From: Epiperipatus broadwayi
Taxonomy: Eukaryota > Onychophora > Udeonychophora > Euonychophora > Peripatidae
Direction: 5' to 3'
DNA: 64,000 bases
Assembly (NCBI GenBank): GCA_028023455.1
Contig: JAQFVV010000055.1
Span: 4,680,030 to 4,744,029 of the forward strand
Shown here: piece after piece, positions 1 through 15,100 of the stretch
Numbering within the stretch: the first letter of the stretch is position 1
Layout: each line of letters begins with the position of its first letter
Made by a program: the position numbers and the translations under genes
The notes under the pieces: generated by a model
Told to the model about the DNA's origin: nothing
Seen by the model: the letters and a program-made list of their open reading frames with translations, nothing else
The model's database searches: none

Positions 1-2960
1 TTCATTAATTAAAATGCACGGGTATAAATTTAATGGACCTATTTACAGATTATTGTAAAAATGATTTATTTTATTCCCTCAGAATTTTGACAAAGCATGT
101 TAAATCAATCCAAATGATTTATGTTTATACTGATATGTAATTTATATTTGATTTTTATGCCATAATATTTGTATGTAGATGTAAAATAAATGTTATTTTT
201 CTATAGTTGTCTATGAATATATATTTTAATATTACTTATTCAGTTTATAAAATTTTTAGTATATTTGTTTAAAGAACTTGGTTTTCCTTTTAGATCTGTA
301 CAGAAGATACACAGTAAAATGAAACTGAACAGTTTAATCTAGTCGCGCAAGTGATAGACACAAGAGCTAAAGTTTTCTCAATTGATTCCCTGTGAAGGAA
401 TCGGAAAAAAAAACCATTTCAATTTCTTTAATTAAATAGGACTGTTGTATTCAACTTGCCCTTATGGTGCTAGAATATTTTTTGATTTCGAAATACATGA
501 GCATTGAGGATTAAAACTTTTAAATTTTATTATGTTAAAATATATCAAAAATAGTGATATGATGATATGGACCTAGAGTTCAAGAAGATCATGCAGATAT
601 ATTATTTTTTACATGGATTAGACATTTTACAAAGTAGGATAGCTAAAGTAATCTTGGTTATTATCGCAACATTTTATATTCAAAGGTTTTACGTTAAAGT
701 TCATCATTAGTAGGTGGTGTATGTCCATTGGTATTTTTTTGCTTGTCAAAATTGAAAGGCTTCATCCCATCACATAACATATTATGTATTTCATATTCAA
801 TTTGATCTAATAGTCATGAATTTATTTAGTCCTGTATTCATGGCAAAGTTATTTAACTGTTTGTTGAATCTTTAAAGTCCTTATCTATTCTGTATTAGTT
901 TAAGCCATTTGATGGAGTCTGTTTGCATTTGTTATGAATCATTACAAAGTTTTGGATTTCAGCTGTTAATTTTCAAATAGATTATCTTAAAATTAACAAT
1001 AATATTTAATGCTCTAATATTTGTTTTATCTTTCAATATGGCTCAACAATGATTGTCATGAGTTGAGATAGGTAAAGTTCCAGACATAAATCTAAACTAC
1101 GACAATCTTAAATAATTTTGCAGAAAAAGAGTTTGTGCTAGATCGAAATGCACAAAATTACAAACCAACCTAGTTTAAATCAAGTCTTAATAAAATAAAT
1201 TACTTTTTTGGATTCCTAAGAATTCAAATAGAATTAATAATTATATCCCAAATAATTTTTTAATTTATAATTTTAATTACAATCTTTTATGTGAAATCAA
1301 ACATAGGCTTCAATTACCATTAAAATTTGGATATGTTTATGATGATAGAATAAAAAAATGAAAACTACTTCATGGTTAAATCTGACATCAAAATTAACCA
1401 TCTTTTTTTTTATTATTATAAAAATTATCAAGCTCCTATTAGTTTGATTCATTAGATAGTGCTTTATTAAATATTAATCATTTTGTGCTGAAATGTTTTA
1501 TTCATTCATTGCTATTTGGGATTTAAATTTATTTGAAATCTAGATACTTTATAGGTAGCTAAAGATGACTAAAAGCCTAGGATTTTTTTTTTCTAGGTAC
1601 AACTTACTTAGTTATCCACTTTTTTCTTGGAGTCAAGAATAAAAGTCTCAGTTTAATTTGGTTGCAATGTAATGCCATTCTCACTACTAATTAACTATAT
1701 TCTGAGCTCGAGGTTTATCATTTTTATTTTATTATTATTATACAAAAATATCAAGTCTATCTCCACATTCTTCATTTTTTCATTATGTAGTATTTCAGTT
1801 TAATTCCATGGAAAAATGGTGGAAATCAAGTTAAAAGTTTTTACATCAATTTCTGCCGAGGAAAGTAAAAAAAAACATCTGGATCAATTGGATGGAATTA
1901 TGTTCAGCTTACTACTTGGATACCCTAAAATCACACAGCTTTTTGAATAACTAATCACATAATTATTTATCAGCAAATTATTTCGTTGAAATTTATTATA
2001 TTATTTTACTTTTACATTGAAAAAACATATGAGAGTTGATATTAATCTTTTGAAATTCTTATATTATCAGTTTTCTGAAATATTTTAGAATTTTTTTCTA
2101 TCCTTTTTAAAGGTTGTTTTGTTTGTATCTTTTATATATAACAATGTTTTCAAAAATGATTTACTATCATTGTAAGATTATGGTTTCATAAATCACAATT
2201 AACAGTAATACAATAGAAAGTTGATTATTATCAGAGGCATAAGATAGATATTTACACTAAAGAGCAATTTATTTCAGTATTTTTGTTTTCACTTTCAGTT
2301 AGAGCCAGAAAGAGACATGAAACACACTTTATCAAACCACCCTAACAGTATTTTTTATGAATTTATCATATTTTAGGATTTTTTCTTATCCTCTATTGCC
2401 TGCCCCCTCTCTTCGACACTTCATTATTTTTAAGCTTGTCTTTTCAACATATTGTCTGTATTTGTATTTCAGTCCTTTCAAAGTGCACACATACACTTTC
2501 TTTTTTAAAATTGTCTATATGATTCATTCTATCAAAATAATTCTCTCTTACTTTTGTTCCTATTAGTGTTTAGAATAATTCAATTAAAATCTGAAATTGG
2601 AATTTTTATTCATCTTTCCATCTGCTTGAAACTTGTAAACATTTTTATATAATTTCCATTGATTTTCTGCAAGAACAACTATATCATCATTGCAAATATA
2701 GTGTATTGAGATATTTATATTAGTTTGTTTTGTTTTTTAGGTAATCATTATTTATATATATAATATTTAAAAAATAACTTGCCATGTTATTCAGTTTAAT
2801 TATAATTCATTATTCAATTTACTATTTTATTTGTCTTCAAAATAATTATGTGAATTAATTAAAAAAAAAAAAACACCCAAAATTATAAAAACTGATTGGA
2901 TTTAATAATTAAGCAGATAGATGCATTAATATTTTTATTTTTTTTATTTTGCTCTTTTAG
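1..2960 (+). other. SYNCRIP: Intron of SYNCRIP upstream of the RRM2 exon (3' part)
   Basis: AT-rich non-coding sequence running into the polypyrimidine tract and AG at 2959-2960. No exon for the earlier part of RRM2 or for RRM1 was recognised here, so this is read as the 3' part of one intron. The only internal feature seen is a minus-strand RT relic at about 2595-2715. Confidence 0.65.
2595..2715 (-). pseudogene. Decayed LINE reverse-transcriptase fragment
   Basis: Reading the minus strand from 2715 downward gives NDDIVVLAEN followed by LYKNVYKFQADGKMNKNSNF. This resembles the catalytic DD box of LINE reverse transcriptases (usually F/YADDIVLLAE) and the helix after it. The Ala of the ADD motif is replaced and no longer frame survives, so this is a short relic. 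The match could be chance. Confidence 0.35.
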
Positions 2961-3166
2961 CTGGACTTACTGAAGTCATTATCTATAGTTCTCCAGATGA
3001 CAAGAAAAAAAATCGAGGTTTTTGTTTTCTTGAATATGAAACTCACAAAGCCGCATCGGTAGCTAAAAGACGGTTAGGAACAGGGAGAATAAAAGTTTGG
3101 GGTTGTGATATTATTGTAGACTGGGCTGACCCTCAGGAAGAACCAGATGAAGAAACTATGGCCAAG
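2961..3166 (+). CDS. SYNCRIP: SYNCRIP exon: C-terminal part of RRM2
   Basis: The acceptor is gctcttttag|ct and the donor is gccaag|gtta. The exon has 206 bases: it starts with the last two bases of a split codon, then 68 whole codons, and ends in phase 0. It encodes the PDDKKKNRGFCFLEYETH stretch, containing the RNP1 motif of RRM2 whose aromatic residues stack on RNA, and ends WADPQEEPDEETMAK, the inter-RRM linker typical of hnRNP Q/R. The first half of RRM2 must be in an upstream exon. Confidence 0.93.
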
Positions 3167-6100
3167 GTTATACAAAAATTTATATTTATAATCACTAAAT
3201 GATAAATATCAATATGGTTTTAAATAAAGTAATTTATTTTTATATTCTTAATGAGAATAATAGTATCTTCATTAATAATAATAAGTTTAGTGTGTATTTT
3301 ATGCTTGTTTGTTCATTTAAATACAAAAAAAAAAAATACTTAATTTTTTTTTAGAAATACAGTTAAATCTTTTCAAATGAAATAGATCAAATTTCAAAGT
3401 TTTATTTTACTATCAGAAATATTCACCCTGTAATTTCTTAATATTCGTACTTATATTTTAAAAATTAAATAATAAAAATAGAAGATCAAGTGAGAAAAAC
3501 CTCAACAAATATTAAAGCGCAATATACGTAAAATGTATAATAGAATATAGTAGTAAAATTCATTTAAAGAATTAAAATAAAAAAATATAGCGTTGACTGC
3601 CTCATTTTATTTTATTTTTTAAAAAGATCAAGTTTCATTCAAATTTTTGAATATTTTATGAAAGGGAAAATCATAAGATGTGATGATTATCATTAAAAGT
3701 AACTGAGTTGAGATTTTTTTTTTTTTTGATAGAACTTTGCATTATTTTTTAAACAATTGTGGAATAAAAATATAATTAATAAAAATATTTTAAAACTAAA
3801 TTTTCGATGTTTTCGCACCCCCCCCCCCATAATAAAAAATGTAAAAAACTTCCAAACATTTAACGAAAACGTTATATTTTACAAGTATCTTTGTTAGAAA
3901 CTGTTATGCTTATGTAATAAAATGCTAGATTTTTAAAAAAATATTTATAATAAATTTATAATTTTACATGTATTTTTTTTATTTATTTTAGTTTAATTTA
4001 ATTTAATTTAATTTTTTCCTCTCCCAATGATAAATATTGAAGTTTTTGAATGAAGGGCATTACATTTTATAGTAGCAATCTCCATCCATATATTAAGAGC
4101 AAAAACTTGCAAAGCAAAATATTGATAAAGTTATTGATATTTATGTATTTACTGGTAAATCAAAATCTCTTTTATATTTATATGTTTTAATATTAAAAAA
4201 TTGTAATTTATTCATAGTTTAAACAAAAATTAAAAAAAAATCCAGGCTTTTAAATTGTTTTTAGAAAAATAAATTGTTGAAAAATAGTAGCAAAAAACTA
4301 AGACAAATACATTGTTATGTTAATGTGATAAATTTAAAACACATTTATTTCTTTAGCATTTTCGTGAGAGGTAAATTTGCTAACTAGTTAGGAAATACGC
4401 TTCCAAGAGTAATTTACAATTACAAATTAATTTAATTATATATAAGAATTAAATATATATATAGTATTGAAAATTGAAATATATGATATGAATAAAATTG
4501 TATACAACATAAATCTGTAATGAATAAAATTATTACTACAATTGATTCTGTGATAGATTAAAAAAAAAAGTATGCTATCAGAATATCTTTTATCTTTATT
4601 TTTTATTATGATGCAAAAAATAAAAAAAAAGATTTATGCCTGATTAACATTCTTGAATTGGGGAAGAAAAAATATATAGTTAAAAAGGGAGAAAGCTTTT
4701 AAAACTTCTATGACTATATAATTTAAAAAATATTTTTAAGTTTTCCTTTAAAGAAATAAAACTTTTCACCGAAAAACTTTATCTTCATGGCTTCTTACAG
4801 AAAATTTTTAGAATTAGATTGAATCAAAAATTGTTTTAAAAAAGAAAGATTTATAAAGTAAAAATTTTGCTCAATTAAATATTTTTCTTCAAATTGACTT
4901 ATCATAATAAAAGAACTTTTCAATTAAAAAATGGTAAAGAACACTATTTCGTAATTAAATCATTAAAATAATTTTCTTTTAAATCAAAATTTTAATATTA
5001 GTACTAAATTGTAACAAAAGAATTAAAAAATGTCTTAGAGAAAAACAAATCCATTATTATATTTTAGATATTTCATGTAAATTACCATTTGAAAATGACG
5101 AGATAAAGGTTTTTTTTAATTCTTGTCTCATAACTGCTTTCTAAAAGTATGATTTTTTTTTTGAATAAATTATTTATTCATAAATCATACAGCTATTTGC
5201 TTAGGAGGTCATGTGACATTCGAGCATTGATTTATTTGCTACTTGTTCAATTTATCAAGAAGTTTTTTTTTTTTTAAATTTCAGTTGTAATTGATCTGAG
5301 AATTGAACCCACTACTAAGCTATAAAAATATTAAATTTTTTTACAGCGTTGAATAAAATTATTAATAAACAATAATTGCAAGTAAATTTTAAGGAACAAT
5401 TATAAACATAGTTTTGTATTATCATATACTTAAATGATCTTTCTTGCATGCACAGTTACTTCTACTTCTTTGTAATTGGATTTTGTTTTCAGATGCTAAT
5501 GGTAAATATGTACTATATCTTATTTATACCATATACATTTAGAAAATTAAAATAAAATGGTTTACATTTATTTAGAAAGTAGAAATAAAAATGTTTTAAT
5601 ACTATAATTATACATATCTCCTGTTTTTACATCTTGCACACTAAATTGATCTGAAAATGTTTTAATCATCACACACGTTATATAGACATCATCAGTAAAA
5701 GAAAATGAGTCAGTTAAAGGAAATTTATATATATAAGATATTAGTTACTGTTTTTTTATTATTACAATTTTTGACAAACAAAAAGCATGCCGATTTAGTT
5801 AAATATTTTTGTTTTATAAAATTTATTAAAGGTTCAATAATAAAAATATATTACTTAATTTTCTAACTATATGAAAATTTACAAGATTTATGTGGGGGGA
5901 AATGTATTTTAATTTTAAATGAATTGTACATATGAGAATTAAAATAAGTGTAAAGCATTTAAAATTTTTAATTCTTTCATTAATTAACTTACTCATCTTG
6001 TAAATGATTAAAATATTATATTCATAAATACCATATGTATTCCTTACACAGAAACATTTATAATATGGTCGAACTTCAGACAGTAATAAATGTTTTTATA

Positions 6101-9100
6101 ATAAAATATGCTTTAGTTTTTTGGTTATATGCTTAAATAAAGGGACTATATCACTTTCCCCCAGGCTATGACTTAAAAGCACTCTAAATGATGAACAAAG
6201 GAATCGAGAATAGAATGAATCCACCTATTCGTAGTAGCTCTGATGTTTATAAGCCTACCTTTGTCAACATTGTTAGTAATTCAGAATGAAATTAATTTAT
6301 CAACCAGATTAAACTCATAATTAATTATACAAGGCTAGAGACAGCATCTCATTTTTAGCGCCTTGATTGAGTGATGTTTACATATTAAATCTTGTTTAAT
6401 TATTACAATCAAGGTATTAAAAGTGAGATTTTCTCTCCATCCTTGTATAATTATTTATGAGTTTAATAACTGGTTGATTAATTAATTTCACTCTGAATTT
6501 ACCAATAATGTTGAGAAAGGTATGCTTATAAACATCAGAGCTGCCAAGAATAGGTGGATTCAGTCTATTCTTGATTCCTTTGTTCAATATTTAAAGTGCT
6601 TTTAAATCATAGTCTAGGAAAGAGTTATTTACTCCCTTCATTTACATATACATTGAGCTATGTTTAATTTTAAAAAGTTGTATGCTTAAATACTTGCTGA
6701 AATCAAAATTGAAAGAAATGAATTCTTTATAAATACCAGAGAAATCATTGTAAATGATATAGGAAAAACATGCTATCACCTAAAATGAAAAGTAAACAAA
6801 ATGATAAGATGTTAACTCTTCTTAGGATGGAAGAAAATATTTCTCATTTAAGTCACCTAATAAATTCTAAAATTAATTTTTGTTTTTCAAATAAGTCAGT
6901 AGTTAGTGCTTTAAAATTCATATGTGAGGTCAAATTCTTGAAACAAAAATTAGTACAGTCTTTTATATTGTTGAGATATAACAGGATTCTAAGTTTGTTA
7001 CTGAAAAAGAAAACAAGTCTCCAAACTCCAAATAAAAAGGATATACTTCACCCATTAAATTCCAAGGTAGAATCTAATGCACATAATGGTCCAAAATATT
7101 TATTATGTGGATAAGTAATGATTATCTATTATTAGTTAGAGACTAAAACCTCCCAATAAATAAATTGAAAAATCCTTATTATCTAGCATTTAACTAACTT
7201 GATTAGTATTATCATTAAAGATTGCTGCATAGTCTCTTAAGATAATTGTCTCAAAATATAATCTATATTATGAAGGATAATAGAAACAGTAATGTTATTC
7301 TAAAAATACAAAAACTAACGACAATTTTAATGAAATTTAATGTATTTCAGTTTTGAGTTGAGTATACCCAAGGGAGATAGTATAAAAATAGTTATTGATA
7401 AAATAAAAATGAATAATATAATTATTATTAAACCACTAAACATCACATGATCACTATCTCTTATGCTAGCCCATTATTTTAAAGAGCCAAAGACACCAAA
7501 ATGTATGGATACTGAACTGGGTTCAGATCCATATGATTGTATAAGCTATTGAGTTTAGATTGAAAATATTATTGTGTTTTCAATTTTATTCGCATAGTTT
7601 TGCCGTTAAATAGAGATAAAAGGTGGCTGCTAGAGGGTTCCATTAGATCCTAAAATCTAGGTGCAGTGCTCTCAGATCCAAAGCTTCTCACTGATGAAGG
7701 CCACAAGCCAGAAACTAGTCTGGGGATATTGGATGAGTAGGCACTAGATAGGGATTTTATGCACCAGCCTTCTGGCATCCCTTGGTTACTCTGGTTGAGT
7801 GGCACTAGTTTTGCCCGTTTTAATATAATTATTGATTAGTAGGATTTTATCATCAATATTTTTTTGTTGCACTCTTGTGGAAATGGTTCAGTTACTCCGA
7901 AGACTTATTTTAAGAAGTTAATGTAATCAAGAAGTAGAAAAAAAAAATTATTGCAGAAAGTCAATCTTCATTTTGTTTTTAATTAACGTAAAGTGTTGTG
8001 CACAGGTTATGAAACATTTATATATAAATAATTATTAGACCGCATAAAAGTGAGTTATTAGTGAATAAATGGGAGTACATTATATGCTTGAATGTTTTGA
8101 TAAAATAAGGAAGAAAGATGAAAATAAATGTCTTTTCAAGAACGTATTATACTTTACAAGATAGATGAAAATTAGGTAATGAAACTAAATGTAAATCTTT
8201 ATGATCTGTCAATTGTCCCAAAACATATTTAATAACTTTTATTTTAATCATTTTTTTTATGCAGACTTTTTTAAATATATATATCATTAACTGCAAAACA
8301 TCACGCAATCACCATTTCATATGCATTGATTACAAAAGCTTCCACTTAGTGACACTACTATGGAAGTTTTTCTGAAGACATGCACAAGAGTCAGTAAAGA
8401 GATGGGGATTAAATTTAGTGAAGAAAAATCAAAAGTAATGATGATAGATGCTGAGGAGAGGAAAGAGAAGAGAAAGAATTTTTATTGGGGAATGTGGTGA
8501 ATATGTATAATTATTTGGGAATCGTCTTAAGTATCAGAGAAATTGCTTGGAAGAATGAGAGAAAAAAAAAAGATAAATGAAGCAAAGAAAGAGACAGATA
8601 AAGAAATTAACAGTGTTTTTATATAATAACTATGATGTAGCTAGAATTGTATAGAAGGGAGTTAACTTATGAAAAAATGATGTGATGCATTATGTGTTAG
8701 TAAAGGAATGTTATAATACTTAGAAAAAGTACAGATAGAAGTAAGAAGACATGCATTAAATGCAGATAAGTGGGTGGCAAAGGAGGCAATTCAAAGAGAA
8801 ATGGGATGGTCAAGTTTTTATATGAGAGATGCAAAAAGCAAATGGTTGGTAGATTGCAATTTATGGATAATAAGAGAATAGCCAAAATAGTATTTAATTA
8901 GGTTATGAGTAAAGGACAGGCAACAAGATGACTGAGAAAGATAGTACAGTATGCAGAAGATTTGGATAAAGTATTTATGTCAGTATGCTTATACTAAAGG
9001 TGGAATGATTGTGTTAGGAGAATTGTTGAGTGTTGTAGGCAAGGAATGAGATAGAAGAATAGATGCATTAATAAAAAAAATAGGGAGTTGGAGAAATGGA

Positions 9101-12100
9101 GAACTAGTATGGAGAGTAAAAAGAGTTTAAATATATATAGAAGTAAACAGAATATTGGGTGTGAGTCAATTTATGATAATAGCAAGTAAAGTTGTTTACT
9201 GTTTATTGAACACTATTTTTAGCAACAATGGCATATACATATAAATGGAAAAATATGGGTGAGTTAAGGAAGGTTTAGAAAATGTTAGGCTTTTGTTAAT
9301 TGAATATAAATGACTGCAAGCAGAAAGGGTACAAATAATGAAGTTGTGAGAGAATAAATATAAACCTAAGAGATTATACAGTAAATGGGTTCGGTTTTTA
9401 TGCTGGTTTTGGGAAAAGATAAGGGGGATTTAGATATAAAGACCATAGATTTGACAAAGATAATGTGAAAACAAGATTGAGCAGGATGAAGAAAAATATG
9501 GGAAAAAATTTAGAGTGGAGAATGGAAAGGGAAGATAAGGTGGCTAACAGGTTTATCTGGCCATAGTGGATGAGCGATTCTTGATTTCTGACTCTGAGAA
9601 AGGAGAAGCCACAGTGCATCACATCACATACTCTTATTATCATTAACTGCAAAGCATTGCCCAAAACAAGATTCTCCAGCTATCTTATAGGATATTTGGT
9701 TACATTTCAAAGATTAGATATTATTTTTCAATACAAACAGTCTTTTCTGGCTTATCTTTTTGCTTTTTCTCTTTTCATTTTTTAATGTGCTGTCTTCTAT
9801 CCCATTGGTACATGGCCTCATCATAAGTTTCACCATCATTTATTAGTATTAACTGTAATGAGGGTATTGTGATCAATCACATTATGTGATTTAATTACAT
9901 GCACAGAAATTCTGATTACAGTCTTTTTGTTTAGAAATAGTGATCTAAAAATGATCATGTCTTGTATAATATATCAGCAATAATAGCAAAGTAGGTGATA
10001 GTTGTGGTAATAAAGTAAGTATTACTGTTCAGTTCTCTAAATATAAGTACATTGATTTGGAATTTTACCAGATCTAAACATAGGGCAACACTTGTACCAA
10101 AGGAGTTGTCTAAGTTTATGATTTATACAGCTGTTCTTAACAAATATTGCATTGCAGAGGAAGATAATTTAATAGAGCAGATAGATAGATACACATTTTA
10201 TTGAAAATGCTGTGACAGGAGAATACATGATATTGGATTTGCCATGAGATATTTTCTGCGCTTGTGTATACTAAATCTATCAATCAGAAGTTAGCAAGAT
10301 TAAAAATAATTTTGTCCAGTGGTATATGTGTTTATATAATCAATATTTTATGCTCCAATCTTTCAAAAAATATTATTGCACCAATACCAATGATATACTA
10401 AATTTTTATTCTTTGAAATTAATGAATGGTTTTAAGGGAATATTGGAAATAATGGTTTTGATTCTGAACTCTATCTAATAACCTTCATGATTTGGCTATA
10501 TTGTAATTAGGATCCAGTATAAAAGAAATGCATATTACATGAATACATACACCACTATATGCCATGAACATGATATAATAAAAATATATTGAAAGCATGC
10601 TAGGCAGGCAGTATTAAAGATAAATATTTTAAAAAACTACCTTTTCTATATGCATTTTCATTTTACCAAATATTACATTGACTCAGAAAAGAAAATTAGT
10701 AACAATTGAATTACAAAAGATTGTAGATTAGTATCTTCAAAGTTAAACGGAGAGTTGCTTTAAAAAAGTGTTCTATTTGTCATCAAATCAGGCATATGTC
10801 TGGCTCAGTGCAATAGAATTCAATTCAAATTTGTGTTAGTTTAACTTTCATATTATGATTTAATTTATATGTGCTCTGTACACAATAGTTTTTTTGATAA
10901 ATTGTTTTAAAAATAAAAAATTATTTGTTGATTTTTTTTTTTTTTTAGCTATAACATCATATATGGTTGTTTATTCTTGTTTTTTATTTATTTATTATAT
11001 TGGTTAATATTCAGATTTATAATCAAATTTTTTTGTGAACAATTTGAAAAAAAAATTTACAGAATCCTTATATGAAGAGAATATTTAGAAATATAATTGG
11101 AGTTGCTGACTGCATCACATATTACTTAATATTTAGAGGAAAAAAAAATGCTTGTTTAGAAAACACCGAAATTAACATTGGGTGACAACAAAATTTAATG
11201 TATTAGAATTTGAACTGAACAAAATAATTAGCAGGAACTTGTAATAAATTTGAAATAAAATAATCATGTGTTAACACTAAATCTATAAAATTATATCATA
11301 ATAATAATAAATGTGGTCAAAGAAGAATAATTCATAGAATATATTTAGATTGATGAAGTAATCTAGTGATAAAATTAGGATAAATTTGAATTGTTTGAAA
11401 AATCTTATTAGACATTGACTGAAATAGAAACCATTTATAAAAGAAAATCAAAATAACCACACATAACATTTAAGATTAGGTGTGGACATATATGGAAAAA
11501 TTATTAGATGAATATTAGAAGTAAAAAAAAATAAGATGGTAAAAGCTTCTTAACAAAAAAATTAAGATGGTGGAAAATAATTATATTAAACATGTAATGA
11601 AGATTGTATTATATAAAATGGAACAAAGAATTAGCATAAAGTTAAGAATGATATAAGTTATTGAAGAAGAGAAAGAGATAAGCTTAGAAGAAAATGGTTT
11701 TAAATGAGTAATAAAACATTAAGCAATTGATTTCCCTTTAAATTTTACCTAATGTTTTCTGTTTTAAAATCCATTATTTATTTATTTTTTGAAACTGGCT
11801 CTTTTTTTAGGAAAAAAACTAAAATTTTATTATTTAATCCATTCTTTAAAATTTCATATTGGTGGATTTATAAAATGTGATTTGAAGTCTTTGATTTATT
11901 TTTGACTTTGTCAAAATCATTTTATCTATTTCAAAAATGTTTATGCCAAAAACTAAACTTACTATAAATTTTTTGTAAAAAAAAATAAAATGACAATAAT
12001 AAAACTAGTTTTTAAAAATATTTACTTTTTTTTTAATTTTAACTATTTTTCATTTAGGTTAAAGTTTTATATGTTCGAAATCTTACTTCTGAAGTATCAG

Positions 12101-15100
12101 AAGAAAAGTTAAAAGAAACATTTGAACCTTTTGGTAAAATTGAGCGTGTTAAAAAGATCAAAGATTATGGTTTCATTCATTTTGAAGATCGCGATGACGC
12201 ATTAAAGGCAATGAATAGTCTCAATAATAAAGATTTATGTGGGGCTGAAATGGAAATTTCACTTGCAAAACCACCTTCAGACAAAAAAAAAAAAGAACAA
12301 CAGATGAGAGATAGGGAACGAAGAATGATGGCTCAACAAAGACAGTAAGTTATTTCTTTATATATTTATATTTGTGTGTTTGTCCACATAATATTTGGGA
12401 ATGCTCAGCTAATGGCTATTAACATGTTTAATCTCTTTTCTTGAAAGTATATGAATTAAGATGAATTCATTATATATATATTTAACTTTACTTATTTCTT
12501 TTAAAAATGGTTACATAAACGATGATTTTGATTTTTTTAATTAAATCAAAGTAGCAGAATTTAGATTCTTATATCCTGCTACAATTTATTATAATCATGA
12601 AATTTGAAATTAAATATTTTCCTTAGCTTTCGTTGCATATAAAGTAATTAATAAATAAAAATTATAACCACTTAAAATTGCAAATTCAAAGTAAAAAAAG
12701 CATGGGCTCTTATGTTTCAAAAACAATTATAAATGTAGCCAAAATGATTATGATTTTTTACAAATAACTTCTCACGATGCCCTTTTCAGTTGACTAGCGG
12801 TCTTCTTCAGCTATTTCAAAATCTAAAAAAAACAAACAAACTAGTAATTAAAATTTTGTAATTTGAAAAAGGAATAGGTGTAAGATATCTTAATTATCTA
12901 AAAGAGATATCTAGTCAATCAAAACTCATTTTAAATAAAAGCAGTGTGGAAAATGCATTATGAGGGGGATGTGGCTTATTTGTGAAGATTTAATAGAAAC
13001 GATGCTAGTTTTGAATAGTTGTGATTCTATTCTAGGAATAACTTGTGGTAGCACTGAAGTGTTGCATATTAGATTCTATAAATATTTGTCTTGTCAAATC
13101 ATAATTGATTCTTATTAATCATTTTACAGTTTTCATTTTATATAAATAAATTTTCCATTAAGTTTGTATTTTGGAATTACAAAAAGTTATTGAGGCTGCG
13201 TAAAATATTAGTAATAAAAAGGCCAATACACAGCAAATGTGGTGTTGCATAACTTTTACTAGACGATCATATATATATATACGGCTAATATTGTAATTAA
13301 GAAAATGAAAAATAATCATTTTAAAAGCAGATTTAAGTCATTCAATGACCAGTATTGGATGAAAATATCCAAAAAAGTCATCATGATTTCATTTTAAATT
13401 GCACACATTCACATTAAAATGAAAAAAACTTCCAATATAGCGAGTTACTCAAATTTTTTTTTTTTAATCTTACTTTTTTGAATAAAAAAATATTGGTTGC
13501 TGTATAAATAAATGCTTTTAGTTATTAAATATAATTAAGTGAAAGGTTTTTTTCAATCAGAAAAACATAATATAAATTTCTATTATTGATATTCACTCTA
13601 CATAGCTGACTCGTTGGCTGCAACACTCTCTTCACGCATTGATAACCCTAATGGTTTATGAAGAATATGCCATGAAAAGGAAATGTGAAAGCAATATCAG
13701 GAAATACAAGAATCCTTTGATTAGTATGGTTTTAATTAATGTGCAAAAATTTTTTGAGACCATCCCTTTAACTATGTGGTATAAAATTTGATCAGTGCAC
13801 TCTTTATTTTGAGCAGCAAAACACTTGGAGATATAATTAATTAGCAACTCACGAGAGGTGCCATCTTTGTCCACCAGAGATGTGAGACTCGCACTTGATA
13901 GTTGAGAATACCCCAGCTACCCTCATCAACTCTAGACGTGTCCTGCTTATTGCTTACTCTCATCAAAAATTTTTCCTATTGTTTTCTTTTTAAATCACTC
14001 TTCATAGCCATGGACACAAAAAAGGGACTAAACAAAAACTCATCACTTCGGATACTAAACTTGATATTATTAAACGATTTCATAATGGTGAAAGCAAAGT
14101 TAATAGCAGAACACTAGGCTTAGGCTGGTCAACAATACGTGCCATTCTGAACAAAGCAAGCGAGTACTGGGAAAAAGATTATGTGATATCTGCATCAATA
14201 AGTATGCAATACACTAGAAATAGAAGTCCATTGATGACTGAAATGGAAGATTTGGCTTTTCATATGGTTAGAAGATTGTAATCAGAAGTGCATTCCTGAT
14301 GATGGAAATAACATCAGGATTAAAGCTTTAAACCTTTTTTTGTCATTAAAAAAAGAAAAACATCAAGGGGATACTTCAATATTTTCAGTTAGTAAAGTTT
14401 GGTTACAAAATTTTAAAGATTGATCCAGCATAAGAAATATTAAATTAACTGGAAGCAGCCAGGGCTAGATAAATAAATTGATTGTTATCACAAAATTATG
14501 GATGAAAGGAAAAAAGCTACAATTGTTCCATTGATGTTAGATTTTTTTTTTCCCAAAAATAAAATTTAAATCTATTCTTTTTTTCAATAAACCAATTAAT
14601 AATTTATTAATTGTGTATTTCAGTAAATGATTTTTTTTTTTTACATTTTTTATTTTTTCCAGAATTCATTATAATTATTCCCATAGATTTTTAAGTTTGA
14701 TTAGTGCAGTTTTAATATATATGATATAAATGGAGGATTCATTAACCGCACTAATCAAGAGCTTCCTGTATATATTTTACAAGTATTCAAGAATTTTGTT
14801 TTGGAAATAAGCACACTTTTATATTATTGCCTTCGATTATTATGCTTAAATAACATATAAAACTCTGAAGCTAATAAAAAAATTTTTTCTTTCAATCAAA
14901 TCTTTATTCTTAATAAATTTAATTATAATCATATGACCTAATAATGAAAATAATTTTAGAATATTAAAAACTAACCTTGCAATTAAAAAAAAAAAAGAAG
15001 CAAAAAAAAATAAAAAATAAACAACTATAAAGTTATAACAATATGCATTTTTTGTTTAGCATCTCATAAATTTTTAGCAATTTTCTCCTACAAGTCACAT

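Larger units (their letters stand above)
3167..12057 (+). other. SYNCRIP: SYNCRIP intron (8.9 kb) between the RRM2 and RRM3 exons
   Basis: Very AT-rich intron with many homopolymer tracts. It contains a SINE-like fragment (5205-5335), a 500-bp palindromic element (6139-6638), a repeat with a hammerhead-like hairpin (around 7691) and a LINE 3' fragment (about 8298-9637). Nothing recognisable was seen in 3167-5200 or 9660-12050. An open stretch at 6770-7114 could encode 114 residues but shows no known motif and is not supported as a gene. Confidence 0.75.

Noticed and set aside
6770-7114. 114-codon open frame on the + strand in the RRM2-RRM3 intron
   Set aside because: No domain, signal or repeat match; the composition is that of AT-rich intron and it lies directly after the palindromic element. 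Likely chance.
13656-13874. Open frame of 72 codons on the minus strand near the pogo-type relic
   Set aside because: The opposite strand carries the recognisable transposase domains further on, and this frame shows no motif.
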